From an uncultured Bryobacteraceae bacterium (lineage in GTDB: Bacteria; Acidobacteriota; Terriglobia; Bryobacterales; Bryobacteraceae), in assembly GCA_938027685.1 (NCBI GenBank), contig CALJAM010000022.1, positions 62,001 through 126,000 on the forward strand: a stretch of DNA of 64,000 nucleotides, read 5' to 3'. Shown one piece after another: positions 16,437 to 24,978 of the stretch; positions within the stretch are counted from its first letter, which is position 1; every line of letters begins with the position of its first letter. The notes beneath the pieces were generated by a model, which ran no database searches, was not told the DNA's origin, and saw only the letters and a list, made by a program, of their open reading frames with translations. Position numbers and translations under genes: made by a program.

Positions 16437-17764
16437 GACGCCGTTGTCAGCATCGCGGCGAGCTGCTCGAGCCCGGCGCGCGTTTCATCCAGCGCACATT
16501 TCTCCTCGGCCGGCTGGCGCAGGAAGTCGAGCAACCTGGGCCGTGCGCGCAGGACTGCGTCCAGTTGCGGGTTGGCCCCGCTGACGTAGGCGCCGAGGTT
16601 GATCAGATCCTCCGCCTGATGGTAGGCGGCGAGGGCTTCGCGGATGCGCTGCGCTGCGCGCCAGTGCTCGGGCGGGGTGATCTCGGTAGCCAGCCGGCTG
16701 ACTGAGTTCAGCACGTCGATGGCCGGATAGTGCCCGGCGGCGGCCAGACGGCGCGAAAGCACGATGTGTCCGTCGAGGATGGCGCGCACGGCGTCCGCGA
16801 TCGGTTCGTTGAGGTCGTCGCCCTCCACCAGCACGGTGAAGAAGCCCGTGATCGAGCCGCGCCGGAAATTGCCCGCCCGTTCGAAGACGCGCGGCAGCAG
16901 GTTGAATACGGAGGGGGTGTAGCCCTTCTGACTGGGAGGCTCGCCGGCTGCCAGTCCGATCTCCCGTTGGGCCATGGCCAGTCGCGTGACCGAGTCCATC
17001 ACCAGCAGCACGTCCGCACCTCGATCCCGAAAGAACTCGGCCACGGCCAGCGCCACGAAACAGGCGCGCACGCGCAAGGGCGCGGGACGGTCCGAGGTGG
17101 CCACGACTACGACCGCACGCTTCATGCCCTCCGGCCCCAAATCCTGTTCGATGAAGGACCGCACTTCGCGATTGCGCTCGCCCACCAGCGCGATGACGCT
17201 GACGTCGGCGAAGTTGTGCCGCGACATGGCGCCCAGCAGTACGCTTTTGCCCACGCCGCTGCCCCCGAAGATGCCGATCCGTTGTCCCTTGCCGCAGGGC
17301 AGCAGGCTGTCGATGGCGCGAATCCCGGTGACCAGCGGCTCGCGGATCGGTTCGCGCTCCAGCGGTCCGGGCGGCGGTTTGTAAAGTTCGTAGTAATCCT
17401 CGGCCTCGACGGGCCCTTTTTCGTCCATCGGCTTGCCGAAACCGTCCAGCACGCGGCCCAGCAGGCTTTCGCCCACGGCCACCCGCGCCTCGTCCCTCCG
17501 TGCGACGATGGGATCACCCAGTTGCAGGCCCCCGGTTTCCTCGAGCGGCAGCGAAAGCACGCGCCCGTTGCGGAAGCCCACCACCTGGCTGCGGATCTTG
17601 CGTCCGTCCGAGCAACGGATCTCGCAGAAATCGCCTACCGCCGCGGCCGGCCCTTCGGATTCGATCAGCAGCCCGACCAGCTCGCGAACCGTGCCCGTCC
17701 AGCGGTAAGGATCCAGTCTTTGCAGCACCAGCTGATAGCGCCCCAGATCCAGCCTCTCGCTCAC
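16433..17764 (-). CDS. fliI: Flagellar type III export ATPase FliI
   Basis: This 443-residue protein has the F1-beta-like ATPase layout. The Walker A motif is GIFGGSGVGKSVLLGAM, the Walker B region is ADVLLVMDSVTRLAMAQREI (Asp), and LAAGEPPSQKGYTPSVFNLL is the export ATPase signature. The C-terminal domain contains AYHQAEDLINLGAYVSGANP. It energises unfolding and export of flagellar substrates at the base of the organelle, regulated by FliH. It overlaps fliH and fliJ by 4 bases each. Confidence 0.96.
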   Translation of the reverse strand: MSERLDLGRYQLVLQRLDPYRWTGTVRELVGLLIESEGPAAAVGDFCEIRCSDGRKIRSQVVGFRNGRVLSLPLEETGGLQLGDPIVARRDEARVAVGESLLGRVLDGFGKPMDEKGPVEAEDYYELYKPPPGPLEREPIREPLVTGIRAIDSLLPCGKGQRIGIFGGSGVGKSVLLGAMSRHNFADVSVIALVGERNREVRSFIEQDLGPEGMKRAVVVVATSDRPAPLRVRACFVALAVAEFFRDRGADVLLVMDSVTRLAMAQREIGLAAGEPPSQKGYTPSVFNLLPRVFERAGNFRRGSITGFFTVLVEGDDLNEPIADAVRAILDGHIVLSRRLAAAGHYPAIDVLNSVSRLATEITPPEHWRAAQRIREALAAYHQAEDLINLGAYVSGANPQLDAVLRARPRLLDFLRQPAEEKCALDETRAGLEQLAAMLTTAS

Positions 17765-18417
17765 GGCCTCGACTCCAAGCGATCCAGCAGCCCGTAGCGA
17801 ATCTCTTCGAGCTGCGTTTCCACGGAAGCATCGAGCGTGCCCTGTATGGTCTCGAGCAGCAGCGAACCGCGCGCCAGTTGCGGATCCGCGATCAGCCGCA
17901 CCTGTTTGAGACCGGCCTGCTCCAGATAGGATCCGACCAGCCCGGCATCGGCCGGATGCACGCGGATGCGATCCACCTCGCGCCCCTCCAGCCGCTCCAG
18001 CGCCGCTTTGACGATCCCCAGCAGCGCCTCCGGATCGACGCTGAGCTCGCGGTGCAGAACCCGGCGAGCGATGGCTATGGCCAGCTGCACCACGTCCCGT
18101 TCAGCCTCGCGCCGCAGCCGGCGCCGCGCCTGCTGCCATTCTCTGAGAGTCTGTCCTAGGCCTTCCAGAACGGGCTTGAGTTGCTGAGAAGCTTGCTGGA
18201 AGCCCTCCTCGACGCCCTTTCGGTGGCCGGCTTCGAAGGCCTGCCGTTCGCGGGCGGCAGCCTCGCGCTGGACTTCGTCCAGGCGCTGCTCAAGCGCACG
18301 CAGTCTCTCTTGCGAGACCGCTTCCGGGCACGGTTGTGCGGAGTCGGGCCTCACCAGCGGCCAGCGGGCCGGCTCCGCCGCTTCAGCCGCTTCGCCGCGC
18401 ACCACTCTCGACGCCAT
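17761..18417 (-). CDS. fliH: Flagellar assembly protein FliH
   Basis: The protein has 218 residues from ATG 18417, chosen for the strong GGAGG six bases upstream. The N-terminus is a charged, Ala/Pro-rich region, followed by an amphipathic coiled coil (RALEQRLDEVQREAAARERQ) and a C-terminal domain with DVVQLAIAIARRVLHRELSV, IRVHPADAGLVG and GSLLLETIQGTLDASVETQL. That end matches FliH/V-type ATP synthase E-like regulators. It binds FliI and tethers it to the C-ring. A gap of about 165 bases separates it from fliG. Confidence 0.92.
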   Translation of the reverse strand: MASRVVRGEAAEAAEPARWPLVRPDSAQPCPEAVSQERLRALEQRLDEVQREAAARERQAFEAGHRKGVEEGFQQASQQLKPVLEGLGQTLREWQQARRRLRREAERDVVQLAIAIARRVLHRELSVDPEALLGIVKAALERLEGREVDRIRVHPADAGLVGSYLEQAGLKQVRLIADPQLARGSLLLETIQGTLDASVETQLEEIRYGLLDRLESRP

Positions 18418-18581
18418 GTCGACCTCCTCGCCGCCCAGACCCAAGCCTCCGGCGCAGCCTGCGGATTTCGGTCCGGCATTCCCCAACTCCGCCCGGACGC
18501 CTCGGGAGCGGGCGAGTGCGGCCCCGCCCGCGTGCGGACCTCCGCTTCACAGCCCGAGTCGCTTTGCGCCACCGACGGCCC

Positions 18582-19610
18582 TCAGACCACGTACTGCTCA
18601 CCGACGGCCCCTTTCAGACTGAGCACGCCTTCGGCCTCGAGCTGCCGTACGATAGCGATAATCTGCTGCTGCGCCGCTTCCACCTCTTTGATCTTCACCG
18701 GCCCCAGCGCCTCCATGTCCTCGAGCAGCATTTCCGCGCCCCGCTTGGACATGTTCTGCAGAAAGTGCCGCTTGAGTTCCTCGCTGGTTCCCTTCAGGGC
18801 CAGCGTGAGCACCTTGCGGTCCACCCGCGCCAAAACCTCCTTGATGCCGTTGGCGTCGATCAGGAGCATGTCTTCGAACACGAACATCAGATGGCGGATG
18901 GTCTCGGCGAGGTTGGGTTCCTGCTGTTCGATCTTGTCCAGGATTTCTCTGCTGGTGGCCGAATCCAGCCGGTTGAACATCTCGGCCACTGCGCGCACGC
19001 CGCCGTAGGATTCGCGACTCATTTCACCCAGCGCCTTGAGCTTCTGGCCGATGATGCTGGCGATCTTGCCGATGATCTCGGGCGAGATCTGGTCCAGATT
19101 GGCCATGCGCAGAGCCACATCCGCCCGCAGTTCGGGCGGCAGCGAGACGAGCAAGGCCGCGGCCTGCGACGGATTCAGGTGGGAGAGCACCAGAGCGATC
19201 GTCTGCGGGTGCTCGTTGTGTATGAACTTAGCCAACTGCTGCGGATCGGCCTTCTGCAACGCGTCGAAGCTGGCCATCTCGCTGCCCAACGCCTTGACAA
19301 CCCGATCCAGGATCTTTTTGGCCTGCTCCGGACCGAACGCGTTGATCAGCAGCTTACGGGCGTATTCCAGCCCGCCCTTCAGCATGAAGTCGTGCGCCAG
19401 CGTCATCTGGTAGAACTCCTCGAGCACGGCTTCAGCCTGCTCGGAGTTCACCGAGCCCATGCGCGCGACCTCGCGCCCGATGGCCTGCACCTCCTCTTCG
19501 TCGAAGTGCTTGAGGATCTCCGCGCTGGTCTGCTCGCCGAGGGACACCAGCAGGATGGCGGCCTTACGGATGCCGGGTAACGGTTCGCTCTGAGCCGTGT
19601 TGACGATCAT
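18582..19610 (-). CDS. fliG: Flagellar motor switch protein FliG
   Basis: This 342-residue protein has the three FliG domains: N-terminal (RKAAILLVSLGEQTSAEILK) that binds FliF, middle with the hallmark NEHPQTIALVLSHLNPSQAA, and C-terminal with the charged torque helix (ANGIKEVLARVDRKVLTLAL and KGTSEELKRHFLQNMSKRGA). It forms the C-ring rim that interacts with the stator and controls rotation sense. Length is normal (about 335). The gap to fliF is 21 bases. Confidence 0.96.
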   Translation of the reverse strand: MIVNTAQSEPLPGIRKAAILLVSLGEQTSAEILKHFDEEEVQAIGREVARMGSVNSEQAEAVLEEFYQMTLAHDFMLKGGLEYARKLLINAFGPEQAKKILDRVVKALGSEMASFDALQKADPQQLAKFIHNEHPQTIALVLSHLNPSQAAALLVSLPPELRADVALRMANLDQISPEIIGKIASIIGQKLKALGEMSRESYGGVRAVAEMFNRLDSATSREILDKIEQQEPNLAETIRHLMFVFEDMLLIDANGIKEVLARVDRKVLTLALKGTSEELKRHFLQNMSKRGAEMLLEDMEALGPVKIKEVEAAQQQIIAIVRQLEAEGVLSLKGAVGEQYVV

Positions 19611-19631
19611 GACTCTGCTCCGTACGCCCCC

Positions 19632-21320
19632 TTACTTCTCGGTTTCATAAAGCCAGCTCCTGAGGATCTGCGCCGCCGAAGCCGGGTTCTTTTTCACCGT
19701 CTCGCTCAGGTGCTTGGTCAGCACCTCGGTCTTTTTCGTCGTCACCGGCGGCAGCTTCAGGGCGCTGAGCGCCTCGGCCTCCAGCTGCTGCTGGCGGGCC
19801 GCCTGCTCGGCCAGGCGGGACTCAAGATCCTCGGCGGGCGAAGCCTGGGGCGCTTCCAGCGCCCCCTGAGGAGCGGCGGCGGGCAGCGAGGCCTGTATCT
19901 CGACTGTCGCCCTTCGCCGGCCCTTGCGACGCAACAGGAACATCAGCGCGGCCAGAAGCAGAATCGGTACGGCCGTTGCGCCGGCCAGGACGGCTGGGTT
20001 GTCGGTGAGGAACTTCGGGATCCAAGGGGGCCATCGCGAGGGCGCGGCTGCGGGCGGAGCGGACGGCTCCGGCGGAGGCATGTTCAAGGTCGTTTCGAAG
20101 GGCAGGCTTTCGACGATGAGTTGATCGCCCCGCTCGGGAACCAGCCCGGTCGCGGCAGCGACCAGATCGCGGATGGCCTTGACCCGCTCGGGCGGGGGCG
20201 GCTCCAGGATCCTTTTCGCCTGTGGGCCGACGCCCTCCCAGCGGACGCTCTGATCGAGCAGGACCGCGATCGATATCCTCTTGACCGCGCCCTGCGGCAT
20301 CTTCGTCCGCCGGACCGTACGCGTCGCCTGGTAGGCGATGCTCTCGCTCCGGCGGGTCATGCCCACGCCGGTCTGCCCCGGCCGTGAGGTCGGCCGGGGC
20401 AGATTCGAGGCCGTCCCCGGCACACCCGAGGCCAACTGGGTCCCGCTGATATCTTCGGTCTTTTGCGAGGTGACCATGACCGAGCGCGAGGGATCGAAGA
20501 TCTCCTCGCTCTGCTCGCCGCTGGTCAGGTCGCATTCAACCGAAACCCCGGCACGGAAATGCTCCACACCCAGCAGGGGCTCCAGCGTGGCGTGAATCTT
20601 GGCCAGAAGGTCCCTCTCGAGCCTTTGTCGGAGTTCCAGGGCGACCTCGGAGGAATCTTCCGCCGTGGCCGATGAGCGCGCACGGTTGAGAAGGTTGCCG
20701 CGCATGTCGAGTACGGCGACCGCTTCCGGGGTCAGTCCCTCCACCGCGCTGGCCACCAGGTAGCAGATCGCCTGCACGCTGCTCGGAGCCAGCCGCCCGC
20801 CCGGCTTGAGCTTCACCAGCACGCTCGCTTTGGCCGGCTGTCGGGATTCCAGGAAGACCGAGTCCTTGGGAAAGGTCACGTGCACCCGAGCCTGCTCGAC
20901 CTCGGCCAGCGCCATCACGGACCGCTCCAGTTCGCCTTCGAGCGCACGGCGGTAGTTGACCTGCTCGGTGAAATCGCTCGCGCCGAAGTTGCTACGGTCA
21001 AACAGCTCGAAGCCGATGCGCCCGCTGCGCGGCAGGCCCGCCGCGGCCATCTGAAGCCGCAGTTCAGCCACGCGCGCCGAGGGCACCAATACGGCGCTGC
21101 CGTTTTCGGCCAGCCGGTATTCGATCCCGGCGGCCCGCAGCTTCTCCGTGACGGCCGCGGCATCCTCGGCGGCGAGGCCGGCAAACAGAAGGCGGAAGTC
21201 GCGCTCGCGCCGCCAACTGGTGAAAACCGCCAGACCTGCCGCCACCAGGGCCGCCACCGCCAGCAGGCTGACCTTCTGCCGCACGCTAAGGCTGGCCAGC
21301 AACTTGCGAATCTGGTTCAT
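19632..21320 (-). CDS. fliF: Flagellar MS-ring protein FliF
   Basis: This 562-residue protein has a first transmembrane helix (LLAVAALVAAGLAVFTSWRR), the YscJ/FliF ring-building motifs (LFAGLAAEDAAAVTEKLRAA and NYRRALEGELERSVMALAEV-EQARVHVTFP), a long periplasmic part and a second transmembrane helix near residue 455 (AVLAGATAVPILLLAALMFL). The cytoplasmic C-terminus ends NPASAAQILRSWLYETE, the FliG-binding helix. It forms the membrane ring on which the C-ring and export apparatus are built. Confidence 0.96.
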   Translation of the reverse strand: MNQIRKLLASLSVRQKVSLLAVAALVAAGLAVFTSWRRERDFRLLFAGLAAEDAAAVTEKLRAAGIEYRLAENGSAVLVPSARVAELRLQMAAAGLPRSGRIGFELFDRSNFGASDFTEQVNYRRALEGELERSVMALAEVEQARVHVTFPKDSVFLESRQPAKASVLVKLKPGGRLAPSSVQAICYLVASAVEGLTPEAVAVLDMRGNLLNRARSSATAEDSSEVALELRQRLERDLLAKIHATLEPLLGVEHFRAGVSVECDLTSGEQSEEIFDPSRSVMVTSQKTEDISGTQLASGVPGTASNLPRPTSRPGQTGVGMTRRSESIAYQATRTVRRTKMPQGAVKRISIAVLLDQSVRWEGVGPQAKRILEPPPPERVKAIRDLVAAATGLVPERGDQLIVESLPFETTLNMPPPEPSAPPAAAPSRWPPWIPKFLTDNPAVLAGATAVPILLLAALMFLLRRKGRRRATVEIQASLPAAAPQGALEAPQASPAEDLESRLAEQAARQQQLEAEALSALKLPPVTTKKTEVLTKHLSETVKKNPASAAQILRSWLYETEK

Positions 21321-21375
21321 GCTTCACGGCGCCGGCTCGGGACCCGGCCCGGGGTCTCAAAGCCCGCTCCCAGCC

Positions 21376-21669
21376 CTATATCGGCATGCGCATGATTTCC
21401 TGGTAGGCCTGCACGACCTTGTTGCGCACCTCGAGGAACAGCTCGAACGCCAGCTCGGCCTTCTGCACCGCCAGCACGGTCTGATGCACCTCTTCGTTCT
21501 CGCCTGCGAGCAGCTTCATCACGCTCTCGTCGGCCTGACGGCGCATGCCCTCCACCCGCTCGACGGCCTGCTTCAAAACCGCGCCGAAGTCCGCCGACGC
21601 CGTGCGGCGTGCCCCCGGCAACTCGGGCGGGGCCAGAGCGGAAGACACCGACCTTACGGCTTCGGGCAT
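21376..21669 (-). CDS. fliE: Flagellar hook-basal body protein FliE
   Basis: This 97-residue protein ends in the FliE pattern NEEVHQTVLAVQKAELAFEL followed by FLEVRNKVVQAYQEIMRMPI. It connects the MS ring to the rod and is an early export substrate. Its length matches the family (about 100). It starts 4 bases after flgC. Confidence 0.94.
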   Translation of the reverse strand: MPEAVRSVSSALAPPELPGARRTASADFGAVLKQAVERVEGMRRQADESVMKLLAGENEEVHQTVLAVQKAELAFELFLEVRNKVVQAYQEIMRMPI

Positions 21670-21673
21670 CGCG

Positions 21674-22108
21674 CTACCTCAACAGGTCGATCGAGCGGTG
21701 GATCATATCCTTGATCGCCGAGATCGCGGCCAGGTTGGCCTGATAGCCCCGGACCGCACCCATCAGGTCCACCATGTCCTCGGCCGGGTTGATCCGCGGG
21801 AAAGCCACGTAGCCCTCGGCGTCGGCATCGGGATGGCCGGGCAGATACCGCTTTTCCGGCTCCCGCGCATCCTCGACGATTTCGACCACCCGCACGCCCG
21901 TCAACCCGCCTAGTTCCGTGTGGAAGGCGTCGGCGAAGGCCGAAGCCGCCGGCTCGGCGGCGAAGACGGCGTCCTTGCGTCGATAGGGCCCGCCCGCGGG
22001 CGTGCGCGTGGTTTCGGCGTTGGCCAGGTTCTCAGCCAACAGCTCGGCCCGCGTCCGTTGTGCCGCCAGTCCCGAAGCACTCACTGAAAGCGCCACGAAC
22101 AAGCTCAT
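21674..22108 (-). CDS. flgC: Flagellar proximal rod protein FlgC
   Basis: The protein has 144 residues from ATG 22108, which overlaps the flgB stop as ATGA. It has the rod-protein N-terminus SVSASGLAAQRTRAELLAEN-LANAETT, a segment with YLPGHPDADAEGYVAFPRIN (Asp-Ala-x-Gly-Tyr-Val) and the C-terminus AEDMVDLMGAVRGYQANLAA, the paired heptad regions of axial proteins. It is a structural part of the proximal rod. Confidence 0.94.
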   Translation of the reverse strand: MSLFVALSVSASGLAAQRTRAELLAENLANAETTRTPAGGPYRRKDAVFAAEPAASAFADAFHTELGGLTGVRVVEIVEDAREPEKRYLPGHPDADAEGYVAFPRINPAEDMVDLMGAVRGYQANLAAISAIKDMIHRSIDLLR

Positions 22109-22443
22109 GTTTGCCTGCCTCCCTGAATCGCCGAGCGGACCATGCGGAGGTTGGAACGCAGCAGGTTCACGGCCAGGTTGAACCGCAGCGCGTTCTCCGC
22201 CAGCAGCCGCGCTTCGCGATCCACGCTGACGTTGTTGCCGTCGTTCTTGACCGGAAGCCCGACGACTTCGACCGGGCGCGGCGCTGCCGCCCCCGCCAGG
22301 CTCCGGAACTCCCTCTGGAAGTCCAGATCCAGCGTCCGGTAGCCGGGCGTGTCCGCGTTGGCCAGATTCGACGCCGCCAGTTTCTGGCGTGCGGCCAGCA
22401 GATCCATATAGCGCTCGAGCGCGCCGGCGATCGGATCCAGCAT
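22105..22443 (-). CDS. flgB: Flagellar proximal rod protein FlgB
   Basis: This 112-residue protein shows the rod signature AARQKLAASNLANADTPGYR near the N-terminus and the C-terminal helix AENALRFNLAVNLLRSNLRM. It is the first gene of the flagellar operon. Upstream lies a sigma-54-like -24/-12 element ending about 17 bases before the start. The ribosome-binding site GGGGGT is weak. Confidence 0.94.
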   Translation of the reverse strand: MLDPIAGALERYMDLLAARQKLAASNLANADTPGYRTLDLDFQREFRSLAGAAAPRPVEVVGLPVKNDGNNVSVDREARLLAENALRFNLAVNLLRSNLRMVRSAIQGGRQT

Positions 22444-22458
22444 CGCGAACTACCCCCA

Positions 22459-22475
22459 TGCACGGCAGCTGCCAG
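22459..22475 (-). promoter_or_regulatory. Candidate sigma-54 promoter for the flagellar operon
   Basis: The minus strand reads CTGGCAGCTGCCGTGCA, in which GG and GC are spaced by exactly 10 bases as in -24/-12 promoters (consensus TGGCAC-N5-TTGC). The -12 half (GTGC) deviates by one base. The predicted transcript start is only about 5 bases from the flgB start, which weakens the call. Confidence 0.4.
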
Positions 22476-22547
22476 GCGCAACTCTAGCCGGTGGAGCAGG
22501 TTGGCGGGCGCGCGCGCGACAAGAAACCGGCGGATGGCGGAAAACCG

Positions 22548-23339
22548 TCACTCCAGCCGCGGCCAGGCCGCCGACACGAAGCCCACTTCGGCCAGTTCGC
22601 GCGTCAGCGCCGCCGCGGCTCGACGGACCGCGGCGATGATTGCCTTCCGCCGGGCGCGCGTGACGCGCGGCTTGGGTGCGCTTACACTGATGGCAGCGCA
22701 GATGCGGCCTTCGGCATCGAAGACCGGCGCGCCGGCCAGAAACGCACCCTCGATGGTCTCCTCGTCGTTGAGGGAGTAGCCTGACCGACGCACCCGTTTC
22801 AGCTCCTGTTCCAGCCGCGCCCGACTGGTGATCGTGCGCCGAGTGAAACGGGGCAGCGGCCCCTCACCCAGCAGCTTCCGGCGCAGCCCCTCCGGCAGCC
22901 AGGCCGCCACTGCCTTGCCTAGAGCGCTTGCATGCAGCGGGCAGGTATCGCCCACATCGAGCGAGAGCCGGAGCTTTTGCGCACTCAGCACGCCCCCGCT
23001 GATCACGACGTTGCCGCGCCGAAACTCGGCCAGCCAGGCTGACTCGTCGAGCTCGTCCCGCAGGCGCAGCAGGTGCGGGCGCGCCAGCTCCCCCAGCACA
23101 CGATCGGTGCCGGCCCGGCGCGCCAGTTTGGCGATCTTCCAGGAAAGGCTGTAGGGAGCCGTGGGTCCCGGCTGCTCGACGTAGCCCAGCTCTCTCAGGG
23201 TGTACAGAAGGCGAAAGACCGTGCTCTTGCCCAGTCCCGTGCGGGCTGCGATCGCCCCCAGTTCCATCGGACCGTCACTGAGGGCTTCCAGCACCCGGAA
23301 GGCCCGGGCCACCACCTCGACATGGTTGCGTGCCGGCAT
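22548..23339 (-). CDS. IclR-family transcriptional regulator
   Basis: This 263-residue protein has the N-terminal winged helix (VARAFRVLEALSDGPMELGA, IAARTGLGKSTVFRLLYTLR-ELGYV) and the C-terminal effector domain with LRDELDESAWLAEFRRGNVV, CPLHASALGKAVAAWLPEGL and SLNDEETIEGAFLAGAPVFD. IclR proteins bind small metabolites such as organic or aromatic acids. It is divergent from the ACT-domain gene, and an 18-bp palindrome in the shared intergenic region is its most likely operator. It lies upstream of flgB on the same strand, but a 104-base gap suggests a separate transcript. Confidence 0.92.
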   Translation of the reverse strand: MPARNHVEVVARAFRVLEALSDGPMELGAIAARTGLGKSTVFRLLYTLRELGYVEQPGPTAPYSLSWKIAKLARRAGTDRVLGELARPHLLRLRDELDESAWLAEFRRGNVVISGGVLSAQKLRLSLDVGDTCPLHASALGKAVAAWLPEGLRRKLLGEGPLPRFTRRTITSRARLEQELKRVRRSGYSLNDEETIEGAFLAGAPVFDAEGRICAAISVSAPKPRVTRARRKAIIAAVRRAAAALTRELAEVGFVSAAWPRLE

Positions 23340-23403
23340 CGCTCGTTGACCTCGTACCTTACCATCGTCCCGCTCGCTTGAGAGCGGGTGCGCAAGAAAA
23401 TCG

Positions 23404-23433
23404 TTGACAGTGCGGGGCGGGCCGTTGTAGGGT
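23404..23433 (+). promoter_or_regulatory. Putative sigma-70 promoter of the ACT-domain gene
   Basis: A perfect -35 TTGACA (23404-23409) is followed after 18 bases by TAGGGT (23428-23433) as -10. It lies in the intergenic region between the IclR gene and the ACT-domain gene and directs transcription to the right. Confidence 0.55.
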
Positions 23434-23439
23434 AGGTTA

Positions 23440-23457
23440 GTAAAAACAAGTTTTTAC
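23440..23457. promoter_or_regulatory. 18-bp palindrome, likely operator in the IclR/ACT intergenic region
   Basis: GTAAAAACAAGTTTTTAC is a perfect inverted repeat (8 + 2 + 8), AT-rich in a GC-rich region. It overlaps the expected transcription start below the TTGACA promoter. Bound protein, probably the divergent IclR regulator, would block the ACT-domain gene. Confidence 0.6.
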
Positions 23458-23557
23458 CTTCATGTTTCGTTCGCCAGCTGCTTTCCGGAAGCCGGGCGAG
23501 CAAATGCGCAAGCGCCCGCCGGCCTCCGGAGCCGGCTCCGCGAAGGAGGAGATGGCA

Positions 23558-23968
23558 ATGGCGGAAGTGACACAAGTGGTTTACTACATCACGACGATCG
23601 CTGACAAGCCGGGCGAAGGCGCGCGCGTGCTCAACGCTTTCAGGGAGGCGGGCATCAACTTGATCGCTTTCCTGGGTTACCCGAAGGCGCGCAAGGCCGA
23701 GATCATCATCGCGGTCGAGGAAAAGGCCCCGGCTCTGGGGGCCGTGGCGCGCAAGGTCGGGCTCGCGCTGGGCAAGAAGCAGAAGGCGCTGCTGGTGACC
23801 GGCGAGGACCGTCCGGGGGCGCTGGCCGAGGTGATGGAAAAGCTGGCCGGAGCCGGCATCAACGTGGTCTCGGCTCACGCCGTCACCGGCGGGGCAGGGC
23901 GCTGGGGCGCCCTGATCTCGGTGCCGCCCGCAGCCCTGCGCAAGGCGCTTAAGGTGCTGGCAGGCTGA
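23558..23968 (+). CDS. Tandem ACT-domain protein
   Basis: The protein has 136 residues from ATG 23558, chosen because AAGGAGG lies 8 bases upstream; the frame extends further up but without a ribosome-binding site. Two ACT-type beta-alpha-beta units are seen: VVYYITTIADKPGEGARVLN-AFREAGINL and KALLVTGEDRPGALAEVMEK-LAGAGINVV. ACT domains bind amino acids or other small ligands and usually regulate enzymes. No catalytic domain is fused, so it may act as a free-standing sensor or carrier. Its neighbour is the divergent IclR regulator. Confidence 0.85.
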   Translation: MAEVTQVVYYITTIADKPGEGARVLNAFREAGINLIAFLGYPKARKAEIIIAVEEKAPALGAVARKVGLALGKKQKALLVTGEDRPGALAEVMEKLAGAGINVVSAHAVTGGAGRWGALISVPPAALRKALKVLAG

Positions 23969-23975
23969 GCGGACT

Positions 23976-24947
23976 TCAGCTCAGCAGGCGGGCCGCCTCC
24001 CGCGCGAAATAGGTGAGGATCAGGTCCGCGCCGGCGCGCCGGATGGCGAGGAGCGTCTCCATCATGGCGCGCTCGCGGTCGATCCATCCATTGCGGGCCG
24101 CGGCCACGATCATGCTGAATTCGCCCGATACCTGGTAAGCGGCCAGCGGGACATCGAACCGATCGCGCGCCTGCCGGATGATGTCCAGGTAGGGGAGGGC
24201 GGGCTTCACCATCACGATATCCGCCCCTTCCTCGATATCGAGTTCGATCTCGCGCAGGGCCTCCCGCGCGTTGGGCGGGTCCATCTGATAACTGCGTCGG
24301 TCACCGAAGCGGGGAGCCGATTCCGCGGCCTCCCGAAAAGGACCGTAGAAGACCGAGGCGTACTTGGCCGCATAGGAGAGGATGGGCGTGTGCGGAAAGC
24401 CTGCGGCATCGAGGGCTCGCCGGATCGCCGCCACCCGCCCATCCATCATGTCCGAGGGCGCCACGATGTCGGCGCCCGCGCGGGCGTGGGAGACGGCCGT
24501 CGCCGCCAGCCATTCCAGCGTGGCGTCGTTGTCCACCTCGCCGTTGACGACCTTCCCGCAGTGGCCGTGGCTGGTGTACTCGCAGTTGCAAACGTCGGTG
24601 ATGACGACCAGATCCGGCACTTCCTGCTTGACGGCCCGCACGGCCCGCTGGACGATGCCGTCGTCGGCGTAAGCGCCGGAAGCCATCTCGTCCTTGCTTT
24701 CCGGAATGCCGAACAGGATCACTCCCCCCAGGCCCAGCCGCCGAGCCTCGGCGCATTCCTTTACCAGCTCGTCCACCGAGAGCTGGTAGTTGCCCGGCAT
24801 GGCGCCGATCTCCCGACGCACTCCCTCGCCCGGGCAGACGAAGAGCGGAAGAATGAGCTGCGAGGGCTCCAGGTGCGTCTCGCGGACGAGGCGGCGCAGC
24901 GATTCGCGCGCGCGCAATCGACGCATGCGATGAACGGGAAAAGCCAT
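23976..24947 (-). CDS. hemB: Delta-aminolevulinic acid dehydratase (porphobilinogen synthase)
   Basis: This 323-residue enzyme condenses two 5-aminolevulinate molecules to porphobilinogen in haem and corrinoid synthesis. The active-site zinc-type cysteine motif [14 protein letters not shown] is complete, and both Schiff-base lysines are present in [17 protein letters not shown] and [29 protein letters not shown] and [20 protein letters not shown] are also typical. The gene converges with the ACT-domain gene with a gap of only 7 bases. Confidence 0.97.
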   Translation of the reverse strand: MAFPVHRMRRLRARESLRRLVRETHLEPSQLILPLFVCPGEGVRREIGAMPGNYQLSVDELVKECAEARRLGLGGVILFGIPESKDEMASGAYADDGIVQRAVRAVKQEVPDLVVITDVCNCEYTSHGHCGKVVNGEVDNDATLEWLAATAVSHARAGADIVAPSDMMDGRVAAIRRALDAAGFPHTPILSYAAKYASVFYGPFREAAESAPRFGDRRSYQMDPPNAREALREIELDIEEGADIVMVKPALPYLDIIRQARDRFDVPLAAYQVSGEFSMIVAAARNGWIDRERAMMETLLAIRRAGADLILTYFAREAARLLS

Positions 24948-24978
24948 AACCGGATTGTAGCGCGCGCCGACGGCGAGC

